Shown here piece after piece: positions 55,919-64,000 of a DNA stretch of 64,000 nt. The DNA is taken from the NCBI GenBank assembly GCA_037127315.1, contig JBBBDQ010000308.1:1867001-1931000 (forward strand), in the 5' to 3' direction. The stretch is from Ascarosepion bandense. Taxonomy: Eukaryota; Mollusca; Cephalopoda; Sepiida; Sepiidae. The position numbers and the translations under genes were made by a program. Every line of letters begins with the position of its first letter. Position 1 is the first letter of the stretch. The notes beneath the pieces were generated by a model. The model had not been told where the DNA came from and did no database searches. It worked only from the letters and a program-made list of their open reading frames with translations.

Positions 55919-55919
<1 letters not shown>
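55714..55919. repeat. 79-bp inverted repeat of a Penelope-type terminus
   Basis: Arms 55714-55792 and 55841-55919 are near-perfect reverse complements around a 48-base loop. The right arm reads TAAAGTCCATCACAGGACGA then AACGCGTAGGCGATTT, a phrase found at Penelope-like termini, with a GTCC/GGAC stem and GAAAC like the second half of a hammerhead ribozyme. No coding part lies between. TA runs flank both sides. Confidence 0.85.
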
Positions 55920-55953
<34 letters not shown>

Positions 55954-55974
55954 CACAATCATTACTGACCTTGG

Positions 55975-56060
55975 GGCATCTCGACGTAGTGTAGTGGTTT
56001 GCAAGCTTGTCTCACTATTATCATTACAACTGAGTAGTGAGTTAGTGCGAGGGATTTTTG
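55975..56060 (+). mobile_element. tRNA-derived SINE head (family S2)
   Basis: CGACGTAGTGTAGTGGTTTG carries the A box; the B box position (GTGAGTTAGTGCGAGG) is mutated. A TTTG repeat follows. Confidence 0.55.
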
Positions 56061-56698
56061 TTTGTTTGTTTGTTTGGCATGGCAATAAAGCCACTACAAT
56101 GCAAGGAGTTACTGAGAGAATATAAGGAAAAGATTGGTTAAGTTTATTTTGTATTTAACAACTTTTGTGCTGCACTACTGAAGTAGGTGGAATAATGGAG
56201 GTGGGGGAGAGAAAAGGAAGGTGCTCGGATCAAAAGAAGGAGAGTAACGATGATATCCCCGCTAATTTTTCTCTCTGAACGAGCTTATAAGAAAGCTGTT
56301 TGCAAAACGTTCCATTGCATGAAATGGCAATCTCACGCCTGCTGCTCATCTCGAATCCAAAGATTTTCTGTGATCGAAAATTTGAGTACTAAAAGGAAAC
56401 ATTTAATCCTCCGAGATTCACAATAGGGCTGGAAGGGGGGAGGCCACAGCAAAATAGTTTGGCGCTTAAGGAAGTAAACGTTGTGACAAAAAACAAATAA
56501 ACGAAAAATAAAAACAGTTAAATGCGGTTTTTCTACTGTTTTGGAGAATCCTCAACGGATTGTTCTTGAGAATCGACAGAGTGAATCTTTTTTAGATATA
56601 TCTTAAGCTATGCTTAGCTAAGTTTATTTCTCTGGGTCGCGTAACAATGATTATCGGTGCGGATGTTGGAATTGCGGAGTAAACTTTAAATGCCCATG
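56061..56698. other. No recognised feature
   Basis: Mixed sequence with somewhat higher GC than its surroundings, no supported gene. Confidence 0.4.
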
Positions 56699-56869
56699 GA
56701 AAAGGAAAGATATAATAATAATTTTTGTTTCTTCAACAAATATGTCGGGTTTAATTGAGAGTAATCAAAGTAGGTACAGATTTGGTTGAAACTAGAGTAA
56801 AAAACGAAAACCTTTTCAGTTGCGTTCTTCTCAATTTTAAATCTGGTATTTTCCTTCTCTGAGTGACTA

Positions 56870-57210
56870 TTCTTCTTCTATGAGCCCTGTCCCTTCAGGA
56901 CGTAGGCGATCATGGCTTTTCACGTCTCGCTATCCCTGGTGGCTCTTAGAACGCCTTCTCCTGTTACACCATGCAACCCTCGTTCCATCATCCACCTGAT
57001 CAGGTCCTTCAAATATGTTATCCGCTGCTTTCCCCCTGTCTCTTTTTCCCCTCTATCTGGCCTGTTAGTATCATGTTCTCCTTCCTCATTGCATGTCGCA
57101 GGAACTTCAAGTGTCTCTTCCTGATGCTCAGTATTAATTCCCTTTTTGTTGCCATCATTTCTAGGACCTCATCATTGCTCACATGCTGGATCCATGATAT
57201 TCGCAGCATC
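56870..57210 (-). pseudogene. RTE-like LINE 3' end (left arm)
   Basis: Minus strand: MLRISWIQHVSNDEVLEMMA, TKRELILSIRKRHLKFLRHA, GQIEGKKR and the end EGTGLIEEE-like (complement TGAGCCCTGTCCCTTCAGGA). A short deletion removes KEGLENL (RHAMRKENMILTG). Confidence 0.85.
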
Positions 57211-57296
57211 CTGCGAAAAGGAAAAATATAATAATAATTTTTGTTTCTTCAACAGCTTTAGGCTAAATATCAGCATAGACCCGGCTCTTTAGACTT

Positions 57297-57650
57297 GAAT
57301 GTGGTTCTACAGAAGGATGCTGCGAATATCATGGATCCAGCATGTGAGCAATGATGAGGTCCTAGAAATGATGGCAACAAAAAGGGAATTAATACTGAGC
57401 ATCAGGAAGAGACAGCTGAAGTTCCTGCGACATGCAATGAGGAAGGAGATCCTGATACTAACAGGTTAGATAGAGGGAAAAAGAGACAGGGGAAAGCAGC
57501 GGATAACATATTTGAAGGACCTGATCAGGTGGATGATGGAACGTGGGTCGCATGGTGTAACAGGAGAAGGCGTTCTAAGAGCCACCAAGGATAGAGAGTC
57601 GTGGAAAGCCAGGATCGCCTACGCCCTGAAGGGACAGGGCTCATAGAAGA
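57297..57650 (+). pseudogene. RTE-like LINE 3' end (right arm)
   Basis: Plus strand: MWFYRRMLRISWIQHVSNDE in shifted frames, RKRQLKFLRHAMRKEILILT, GKKRQGKAADNIFEGPDQ and the tail GGGACAGGGCTCATAGAAGA. It shares the KEGLEN deletion with the left arm, confirming common origin. Confidence 0.85.
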
Positions 57651-57870
57651 AGAATAGTCACTCAGAGAAGGAAAATACCATATTTAAAATTGAGAAGAAC
57701 GCAACTGAAAAGGTCTAAGTTTTTTACTCTAGTTTCAACCAAATCTGTACCTACTTTGATTACTCTCAATTAAACCCGACCTATTTATTTCGTTTTTATT
57801 ACACTATTAACTGCAGTTATCTGTATAATTTTTATTCTATTATAAAGAGGACTACTGTCTACATTATGGT

Positions 57871-58174
57871 CAGTCAGTTAAGTGCCATAGGTGATACACG
57901 CTTGGGCGATCATGTCACGAAAGAGACATGATTGACTGGGCGGAAGATTATCCCGCAGTAGGTTGCCATTGCTTTCTGCAGTAGACTTGTTGCCGACCAA
58001 GGCTATAGAACCCAATCTGTCCTGCTATTTAACCCATAACTGGAAGGAAGATACGGATTAATACCTTTCCCAAGGGTATTTGCGCATAAGTGAATACAAT
58101 GGATTCAACTGGAATTCGAACTCGGCTCCCCGGCTTCTCGTTCCGAGCCCATATCCACTGTACCACAACGCACT
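57871..58174 (-). mobile_element. tRNA-derived SINE (family S1), full length
   Basis: From CAGTCAGTTAAGTGCCATAG to CCACAACGCACTTCC, with B box GAGTTCGAATTCC and A box TGGTACAGTGGATATGGG on the minus strand. One of the cleanest copies. Confidence 0.88.
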
Positions 58175-58199
58175 TCCCTACATTATGGTATTGAGCATA

Positions 58200-58860
58200 A
58201 AACATCTATATGTAATATGGTTATGTTTTGAAGGCTGTCACAATGCATTGAGTAAAATAAAGGAAGGTAAGGAAGTTTTGGGGTATTACCTATTTATGAA
58301 ACATTAATATTTCGAGATCAAAATCTCATCATCAGAATGGCAGAAAAGCGTGTCTTGTCTATCCGAGGGTGTTCCTGGCCTTTCAAAGAATGGTCATTGC
58401 TGGCTGGCTGTCATTAATTTTACTGTGTGTTTATGAGTGCGTGCGCGCGTTTATGGTATATGTGTGGTTTATAGTTGGGGCCAGTCTGCTTTATGTGTGG
58501 TTTATCTAAGTGTGACCTAATCGTTAGTTTCACTTTTGACCGGGTTGAAGAGGGTCTATTTCATTACTGTTGTTTTATCTATCTGCTTTATCGGGGGGGG
58601 GGGGGTGCGTGTCCGTGACTGTGTCATGTGTTAATGTTATATGTTAATCTTATTTATTCTCGTATAGGCCAGATCTATCCCTGCCTATTTATTCTAGTAT
58701 AAATCAGACCCCTACCTATCTTTCTTAGTTCTAGCATAAAATGAATGTATGTTCACATTTTTTATTCTCGAACGAGTGTACCCTTACTGTCAATATTGAC
58801 GGGAAATTTATACAAATAAACACACAGTTGTCTTTATTATAATACAGAGGACATATATAT
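58200..58860. other. Penelope-type terminal motif and G/T-rich unassigned DNA
   Basis: The minus strand at 58310-58335 reads CTGATGATGAGATTTTGATC then TCGAAA, a hammerhead-like core. The remainder is TG-rich with a G10 run at 58594-58603 and no supported gene. Confidence 0.45.
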
Positions 58861-58865
58861 GCATA

Positions 58866-58918
<53 letters not shown>
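58861..58918. repeat. (TA)n microsatellite
   Basis: TA run directly before a Helitron terminus. Confidence 0.95.
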
Positions 58919-58919
<1 letters not shown>

Positions 58920-59548
58920 TCGCAGTATAGCCCGGCGTTGCGTTGCTCGAGTGTAATGAAAGCTTTAAAACTAATCCATGGTGCTGGAGCTCAGACTCTT
59001 TGGACGTTGTCACGAAAGACTAAAAAGCAATAGTTGTTTCCAGTTAAAGCGAAACCGTAGACTGAAAGAAAAATTAATGGATGTATATCAAATTTTGATT
59101 TCCCGGTATCGATATCAAATAAGTCTTTTTCGTCGTAAACTGAATTTTGAAGGCTAAATAAGTCCTGAGTAAATGGTATCATGGCTGAGACTAAGAACTA
59201 CAATTATACCTAGTTAGAGCCAAATCCGAAGCAAAAACTAAAATAAAATGGCTGAAAAACTGATTTTGATCAGACCTGGCATATATTTTCGATTTTTTGC
59301 ACTATTGTAAGAACTGCAACCTTGAAACTTCTGAACATCGTTTCTTATGTCTTTGTCTATGAGTGTATCAAATTTGATTAAAATCAGACCACTCCTTGTA
59401 TAACCCGATTTTTTCGATTATCGATTTTCGATATTTATCGGGGGTACCTCGACACAAAACCTATCGAAGAACACTCGCAGACGCTTATAGTACAACTGTG
59501 TAAATTTTCAAGAAAATCGGTTCAGCCGTTTTGTAGTCTATAGGTAAC

Positions 59549-59581
<33 letters not shown>

Positions 59582-59590
59582 GTTCCATAT
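58919..59590 (-). mobile_element. Helitron-like element, 5' end truncated
   Basis: Starts at CTCGCAGTATAGCCCGGCGT, with the terminal CTAG mutated to CTCG and the hairpin enlarged by a duplicated CGTTG. The interior is complete to ACACACAAAGTTCCATATAT, where the TCTAAAC start is replaced by a TA run. One stretch on this strand (QNSVYDEKDLFDIDTGKSKF) stays open but is not conserved as protein in the other copies. Confidence 0.8.
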
Positions 59591-59739
59591 ATATATATAT
59601 TCTACACTACTCGATGACATAATTTTACCCCAAAATAAAATCGTAAACCATTGTTAAAGTGCAAACACGCTGCAAGAGGTTTCATAACCGTTAGTAAAGT
59701 TCAATATCTGCTAGTAAAGAAAATGAACCGAGCTGACGC

Positions 59740-59900
59740 TGCCTCGCTATTGTCCCTCTCTTCATGAGCGTGACAGGGTCGCCAATTCGGTCGGTTTTCA
59801 ATCCTTGGTTAAAAGCAATCGGAGTCTAATTGTACTGATGAGCTCTGATACAGCGAAACAGATCTGTCTGCCGATGACTGTATTTACGCTCTCACACCCT
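59740..59900 (+). ncRNA. tRNA-like repeat with hammerhead ribozyme motif, copy A
   Basis: A degenerate tRNA-like end (GGTTTTCAATCCTTGG, B-box-like) leads into a hammerhead. CTGATGA lies at 59835-59841, stem II at 59842-59854 (GCT/AGC), GAAA at 59855-59858, a palindromic stem III ACAGATCTGT, and a GUC-type cleavage site after 59868. Stem I can form GTA:TGC next to the core and AGTC (59823-59826) with GACT (59876-59879). All core bases of the hammerhead family are present. Activity is inferred, not shown. Confidence 0.7.
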
Positions 59901-60044
59901 GATTGTGGACGCTGGAAGAATGGTAGACTTTGAAAAATTAATAGCTACTCTAGCATCTACGCATCGCTCATTCAGTAATTAATTAGAGCACTCTGGCCAC
60001 TAGCATATGATACATAATAAGCTATAAGTCTGCCACCTTCTACC

Positions 60045-60178
60045 GAGCGCCCATAGCTTAGAGGTAGAATCGCCGACTGACGCCAATTCGGTCAGGTTTC
60101 AATCCTGGGTTAAAAGCAATCGGGGTCTAACCGTACTGATGAGCTGTGATACAGCGAAACACATCTGTTCGCCGATGA

Positions 60179-60182
<4 letters not shown>
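60045..60182 (+). ncRNA. tRNA-like repeat with hammerhead ribozyme motif, copy B
   Basis: The head is a good tRNA-like sequence: GCGCCCATAGCTTAGAGGTA (A box) and GTCAGGTTTCAATCCTGGG (B box). The hammerhead follows: CTGATGA at 60136-60142, a perfect 5-bp stem II GCTGT/ACAGC with loop GAT, GAAA at 60156-60159 and a weaker stem III ACA/TGT. GGTC (60124-60127) pairs with GACC (60177-60180), a compensatory change relative to copy A. The cleavage site is altered (TGTTC for TGTC), so copy B may be slower or inactive. Confidence 0.7.

Positions 60183-60211
<29 letters not shown>
60183..60211. repeat. (TA)n microsatellite
   Basis: TA run directly after copy B. Confidence 0.95.
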
Positions 60212-60215
<4 letters not shown>

Positions 60216-60229
60216 GGGCCTTGAGAATC

Positions 60230-60496
60230 ATGGTTGTTAGGTGTTGGTTTGACAGTCGGTGCTATGGGGAAACGTGTTGGGCTTTGGCTGAATGGTATGT
60301 ACTGTTTTGGGCTCTGTCGAGTATTGGCGTGATAATCGATGTCGGATTAGATGCCTCATGGCTGTATAGGTTGGCGCTCGGTTCGGTGTTGGGTTGGGTG
60401 CTTGCCGGGTGTTATTGTATTGATATGTGCCGGATTGCGTACCCGGGGGAATTCGGTGAAGCGTCCGAGTCGGATGAATGTAGCCATCAAGTATAG
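60230..60496 (+). CDS. Small open frame of unusual composition, unsupported
   Basis: From ATG at 60230 the frame gives 88 residues (MVVRCWFDSRCYGETCWALA onward) with two hydrophobic stretches, AEWYVLFWALSSIGVIIDV and LALGSVLGWVLAGCYCIDM. The DNA is G and T rich on the plus strand, unlike its surroundings. No family match, no splice context. Possibly a small membrane protein exon, more likely chance. Confidence 0.15.
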   Translation: MVVRCWFDSRCYGETCWALAEWYVLFWALSSIGVIIDVGLDASWLYRLALGSVLGWVLAGCYCIDMCRIAYPGEFGEASESDECSHQV

Positions 60497-60499
60497 GTA

Positions 60500-60875
60500 A
60501 ATTAATGTCTAAGTATTAGTGTATGTATATATATAAATGTATATCTGCTTTTTGTACTAGTAGACATATTGTTATTTCCTTTACTTGCTGATGTGTTAGT
60601 ATATGTATGCATTTGCTTGTGTGTCTGTATATCTTATATGTATGTATTTATGCTTTTGTGTGGGTATATGTATATATATATGTATGTGTTATATAGATAT
60701 ATATATATGTGTATATATATGTGTGTGTATATGTATATATATTCATATTTTATGTATGTATGTATGTTCAGATGTTCATGTATGCATGTTTATATATATA
60801 TATGTATGTTTGTGCATATGTGTGTATATGTATGTGCGTATGCGCATATATATGTGTATGTATGTATATGTATAC

Positions 60876-60915
<40 letters not shown>

Positions 60916-60921
60916 TTATCC

Positions 60922-60954
<33 letters not shown>

Positions 60955-60990
60955 TATATGTATGTGTACGGATATATAGATAGTTATTTA
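60500..60990. repeat. TATG/TGTA-rich low-complexity DNA
   Basis: Cryptically simple repeats of TATG, TGTA and TA. Frames reading Y, I, C and M repeatedly are artefacts. Confidence 0.9.
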
Positions 60991-62185
60991 GTTAGATGTG
61001 TGTAAGTTTGTGGTCCTGGGTTTCACGCTTTTGCGATCGTCAGACAAACTGATTAAATGTTTTTAAAAAATACTGGATATATGTAGAGATGCGTATATTG
61101 ATGTCTTTTTGTGGAAGTTGGATAAAAATTGGGAGGAAAATTTGTCGTCGTGACGCCATTTATATAAACGCAGACATAGATTAACACTTGCACACCCATT
61201 GACGTGCGCAGAGACACACACACGCACGCACTCGAACTCTGAGGCTCACACAGGCATAACTGCATATGGGTCTTAGCATATATATGTATATATGTGGTGT
61301 TTTGTACATTAATACGCATTTGATTCGTGTAGGTTGTACCTACAGAGATTGATGCCAGAGGTTTTGTGTATTTTCATTTATGTGGTTATATATTTTTTAC
61401 GAAATGTGGAGTTTTTAGTCGTGTACGTTTTTGTTTATAGCTTGTGTGTTTGCGTAAGTATATATCTAATTATGTTTATATGTTCATGCACTGAAATATG
61501 ATAGTGTCTGCCATGACCTCATTCCTTCAAGGCTAGTCATGTTACGAATTCGCTCTCACTGTATCCAATATTGTGGCAATTCTGTCTGTGTCAAAATAGA
61601 GCTTTAAAATTTAGCAAACAAATTGACAAGTCGATAAAAACGAAATTTTGAAATTTGTGCGTGTATATATGCGTGCGTATATTAAGCTGTATATGTGTCT
61701 CTTTGCCAGTGAATGTGTATATATTCGTCCATTTTTTTCATGTGTGGGTGTTTGTAGGTTTATTTATGTGTGCGTTCTTTCTCTTCTTCGTTTAATATAT
61801 GAATAACTTTTTAAATCTAATAAATTTTTAAACTTAGAATTTTTTTTAAAATTTCGAAATAATAATAAAGTATATCTAATAGTCAATTAATAATGCTGAT
61901 CTCAATTTAATCAAATATTGATACTAATGCCCACCAAAATTAATTTTAAGTTTGTTCACATATTCTACAAATTAGAAGTTGCTTTATTCTGATTAGTCTA
62001 CATTCTATATACAACAATGCCTCTCTGATTAATGGTGTTTTGCTAGTTTATAACCTTTTAAAACCCTTTAACTTGAAATAAAACTCATCACTTGATAAGA
62101 CATGTGTCGAAACAAAATAGCTACTTTTGTAGTGATATTAGAACATATTCATGTTATAATTTCTGGATAAAAACCTTTGGGTATT
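60991..62185. other. No recognised gene; one hammerhead-like remnant
   Basis: AT- and TG-rich DNA. At 62091-62114 CTTGATAAGACATGTGTCGA then AACA forms a GACA/TGTC stem followed by GAAAC, like Penelope-terminal hammerhead remnants elsewhere in the window. Confidence 0.45.
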
Positions 62186-62620
62186 TTTTTTTAATCATTT
62201 CACCCCGAGCAAGGCGGAAACGCAACTGATATGCAGGGGGCTACATAAATCTAAAACGATTAATTAGAGAAGAGTGAGGGGTACAAACTATTTAGAAAGG
62301 AACAATAGAAAGCTGAGAAAGCAGGTGCGATGACAGATACATAGGTGGAGAGAAAGGGAAGGTTATACGGGGGTGGCGAGAGAGCTAGAGTCCAGTGGTT
62401 AGTAGATGAGTATTGACTTTGCATTTAAATTTCTGGAGGTTGTACCGTCAGGAAAACAAGAATACGGGAGCGAGTTCCACAGGCGGGAAGTGCGAGAGAA
62501 GAAGCTGCAGGAGTAGAATTGTGGTCTGCATTTGGCTAACCTGACTGTGAATGGGTGGGACCCAGTTGCCAGTCTGGTTGCACGAGTAAACACCTGTTGA
62601 GGAGGCATCAGTGACTTAAG
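62186..62620 (-). pseudogene. CR1/Jockey-like LINE 3' end
   Basis: Minus strand: MPPQQVFTRATRLATGSHPF, TVRLAKCRPQFYSCSFFSRT and SRLWNSLPYSCFPDG, then a frameshift to FKCKVNTHLLT. The 3' end is the reversed TTTAATCATTTCACCCCGAG. It is closely similar to the copy at 44531-44940, suggesting the same subfamily. Confidence 0.88.
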
Positions 62621-63405
62621 TCATGAAAATATTTATAGAACAGACAAATTTATTTGCACATATATATATAAAAACAAAATTTCGATGTTTAAATTCGTTG
62701 AATAGCCATTCCTCCGAGGATATCCTCGCATCTTCAACAAAGAAATATTTATTTAAACAATTTCAAATGACAAAAAATTTTATATCGGCAGAAGTCAAAA
62801 AAAATTTCCATCCACAGGAAAATAAAATGGGGTGGGATTAATAATTTTTGTTTTTAAAGAAGTAAACAGAGAAGCAGACAGATACCTATGTCTAGAAGAC
62901 ATCCCACTCCCTTATCTGAGTTGAGAGTTTAAAATTTGAAATCTAGCCATGTCTGGGGGAATAGAAGTGGTAGGGAGAAGTAAAGGCAAAAGGAAAAAAG
63001 AAAAAGGAAAAGGAAAAAGGGGGAAGGGGTGGTTGACAAAGCTAACAAATGAAAAAAAGAAAAAAAATTCCATAGAAACAAAGGAAACACTATTATCAGT
63101 GTTGAAAAACATTGAAAAAAATTACCAAAGCGATTTTAGTTTAAAAGTAATGACTGGGACAAATTTAATGAAAAAATTTTGACATAGAAATTTAAATTAA
63201 ATATAAATCTTAAGTTTTAGATTAAAAATAAATAAAAATAAAAATAAAAATAAAAATAAAAATATTAACTTTAAGGGTAGACTTTTAAAAGAATCCATTA
63301 CTACAAGTATACACACACATATAAATACACACACATATGTATAAACACACACACATTCACATATACACACATGCACAAACACATACACACACACATATAT
63401 ATATG
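62621..63405. other. No recognised gene; A-rich and AAAAT repeats
   Basis: Contains a small palindrome CGAGGATATCCTCG (62717-62730), an A-rich frame at 62949-63182 (K-rich, composition driven) and an (AAAAAT)n stretch at 63224-63262. No supported gene. Confidence 0.45.
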
Positions 63406-63486
63406 TTACGGAAATTAACGAAATTTAACGAAACTTGGTTATAAGCAACCGACAATTTGTAAATAATGTCCAAAATAATTCATTAC

Positions 63487-63555
<69 letters not shown>

Positions 63556-63774
63556 AATAAACTTTTCGAACATAATTTACTTAAAAAGCTAAAGGATATT
63601 CGCAAGTCACGAGTTAAATTTAATTTTAATTATTTTGGAAAAAATTAAGAAACTAAATTACAGGTGGCTTAGTACAAAAGGAACGAAATGATTATATTTT
63701 TATTGTAAGGGCCCTGCTAAAAGTTAACCAAAACACTGATTTTTATGTGTAAAAGGTGAATTGGATTTAGCATT

Positions 63775-63830
<56 letters not shown>

Positions 63831-63978
63831 ATTATAACAAGACGCAGGGAAGTTAAATGAGTAGTACAATTATAAACAACAAGATAGAAATAAGAAACCT
63901 TCACAAAAACTAAACCAAATATATAAAGGTGTAAACATGTTATGGAAATTAACGAAATTTAACGAAACTTGGTTATGT
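63406..63978. repeat. Short direct repeat flanking AT-rich DNA
   Basis: GGAAATTAACGAAATTTAAC then GAAACTTGGTTAT occurs at about 63409-63441 and again at 63944-63976. Between them lie AC and TA microsatellites. The pair could be ends of an element continuing past the window. Confidence 0.6.
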
Positions 63979-64000
63979 TTACATTTGTTTTACATTACGA

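Larger units (their letters stand above)
56744..57781. repeat. Large inverted repeat built on an RTE-like LINE 3' end
   Basis: The left arm begins GTCGGGTTTAATTGAGAGTA at 56744 and the right arm ends with its complement at 57781. Arms of about 465-485 bases are almost identical and include both the LINE 3' end and about 150 bases of non-LINE flank. A spacer of about 85 bases separates them. A direct 37-base copy, AATATAATAATAATTTTTGT then TTCTTCAAC (56709-56737 and 57227-57255), flanks the left arm. Shared flank means the event was an inverted duplication of an existing locus, not two insertions. Confidence 0.92.

Noticed and set aside
58991..59182. Frame MIPFTQDLFSLQNSVYDEKD as a protein of the Helitron
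   Set aside because: Other copies of the element carry stops or shifts in this frame, and no Rep or helicase motif exists.
60569..61005. Y/I/C/M-rich frames of about 100-136 codons
   Set aside because: Low-complexity TATG/TGTA repeats, overlapping in all three plus frames.

Overview
The window looks like intergenic or intronic DNA of an invertebrate animal. It is AT-rich and holds no intact host gene that I can defend. Nearly every recognisable segment is a decayed transposable element or a tandem repeat. The mixture (RTE-like, CR1/Jockey-like and Penelope-like retroelements, a Ty3/Gypsy provirus-like element, mariner/Tc1 and piggyBac-type DNA elements, Helitron-like elements, several tRNA-derived SINE families, long GATA, CTTT and TA arrays) fits a large lophotrochozoan genome. 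A cephalopod such as Octopus is my best guess, from the general character of the repeats and not from a diagnostic gene.

Layout. 1-13 kb: RTE-like LINE pieces, one complete Helitron-like element (1283-2018), a GATA array, a possible host promoter and exon on the minus strand (about 3.9-4.6 kb), a SINE, and a scrambled LINE mosaic (8.0-12.1 kb) interrupted by tandem Helitron 3' ends. 13-20 kb: a mariner deletion derivative with terminal repeats, a 31-bp minisatellite, four damaged mariner transposase blocks, an inverted-repeat element and two CR1/Jockey-like LINE 3' ends. 20-29 kb: a long direct duplication, a tandem array made from a reverse-transcriptase fragment and split by a Tc1-like element, a 157-bp satellite beside a Tc1 transposase fragment, and a minus-strand RTE-like LINE. 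29-37 kb: a second copy of the LINE/Helitron composite, Helitrons, SINEs, a Tc1/mariner fragment and a 5S rRNA relic. 37-39.6 kb: a 2.6-kb polypyrimidine tract. 40.8-46.1 kb: a degenerate Ty3/Gypsy element with gag, protease, RT, RNase H and integrase remnants, invaded by a piggyBac-type MITE and two LINE fragments. 46.1-46.8 kb: a complete Helitron-like element. 46.8-52.9 kb: an ancient satellite of about 145 bp with a 28-bp minisatellite nested in it. 53-56 kb: two Penelope-like elements and their inverted terminal segment. 56.7-57.8 kb: a large inverted repeat built from an RTE-like LINE 3' end. 58.9-64 kb: another Helitron, two tRNA-headed repeats each carrying a hammerhead-ribozyme core, low-complexity TG/TA DNA and a last CR1/Jockey-like 3' end.

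No gene set works together as a pathway here. The biology is that of insertion, nesting and tandem amplification. The most interesting signals are: (1) two tRNA-like repeats with a hammerhead core and a compensatory change in a predicted stem; (2) further hammerhead-like remnants in Penelope-like termini; (3) repeated conversion of transposon fragments into tandem arrays; and (4) the degenerate 6-kb satellite.
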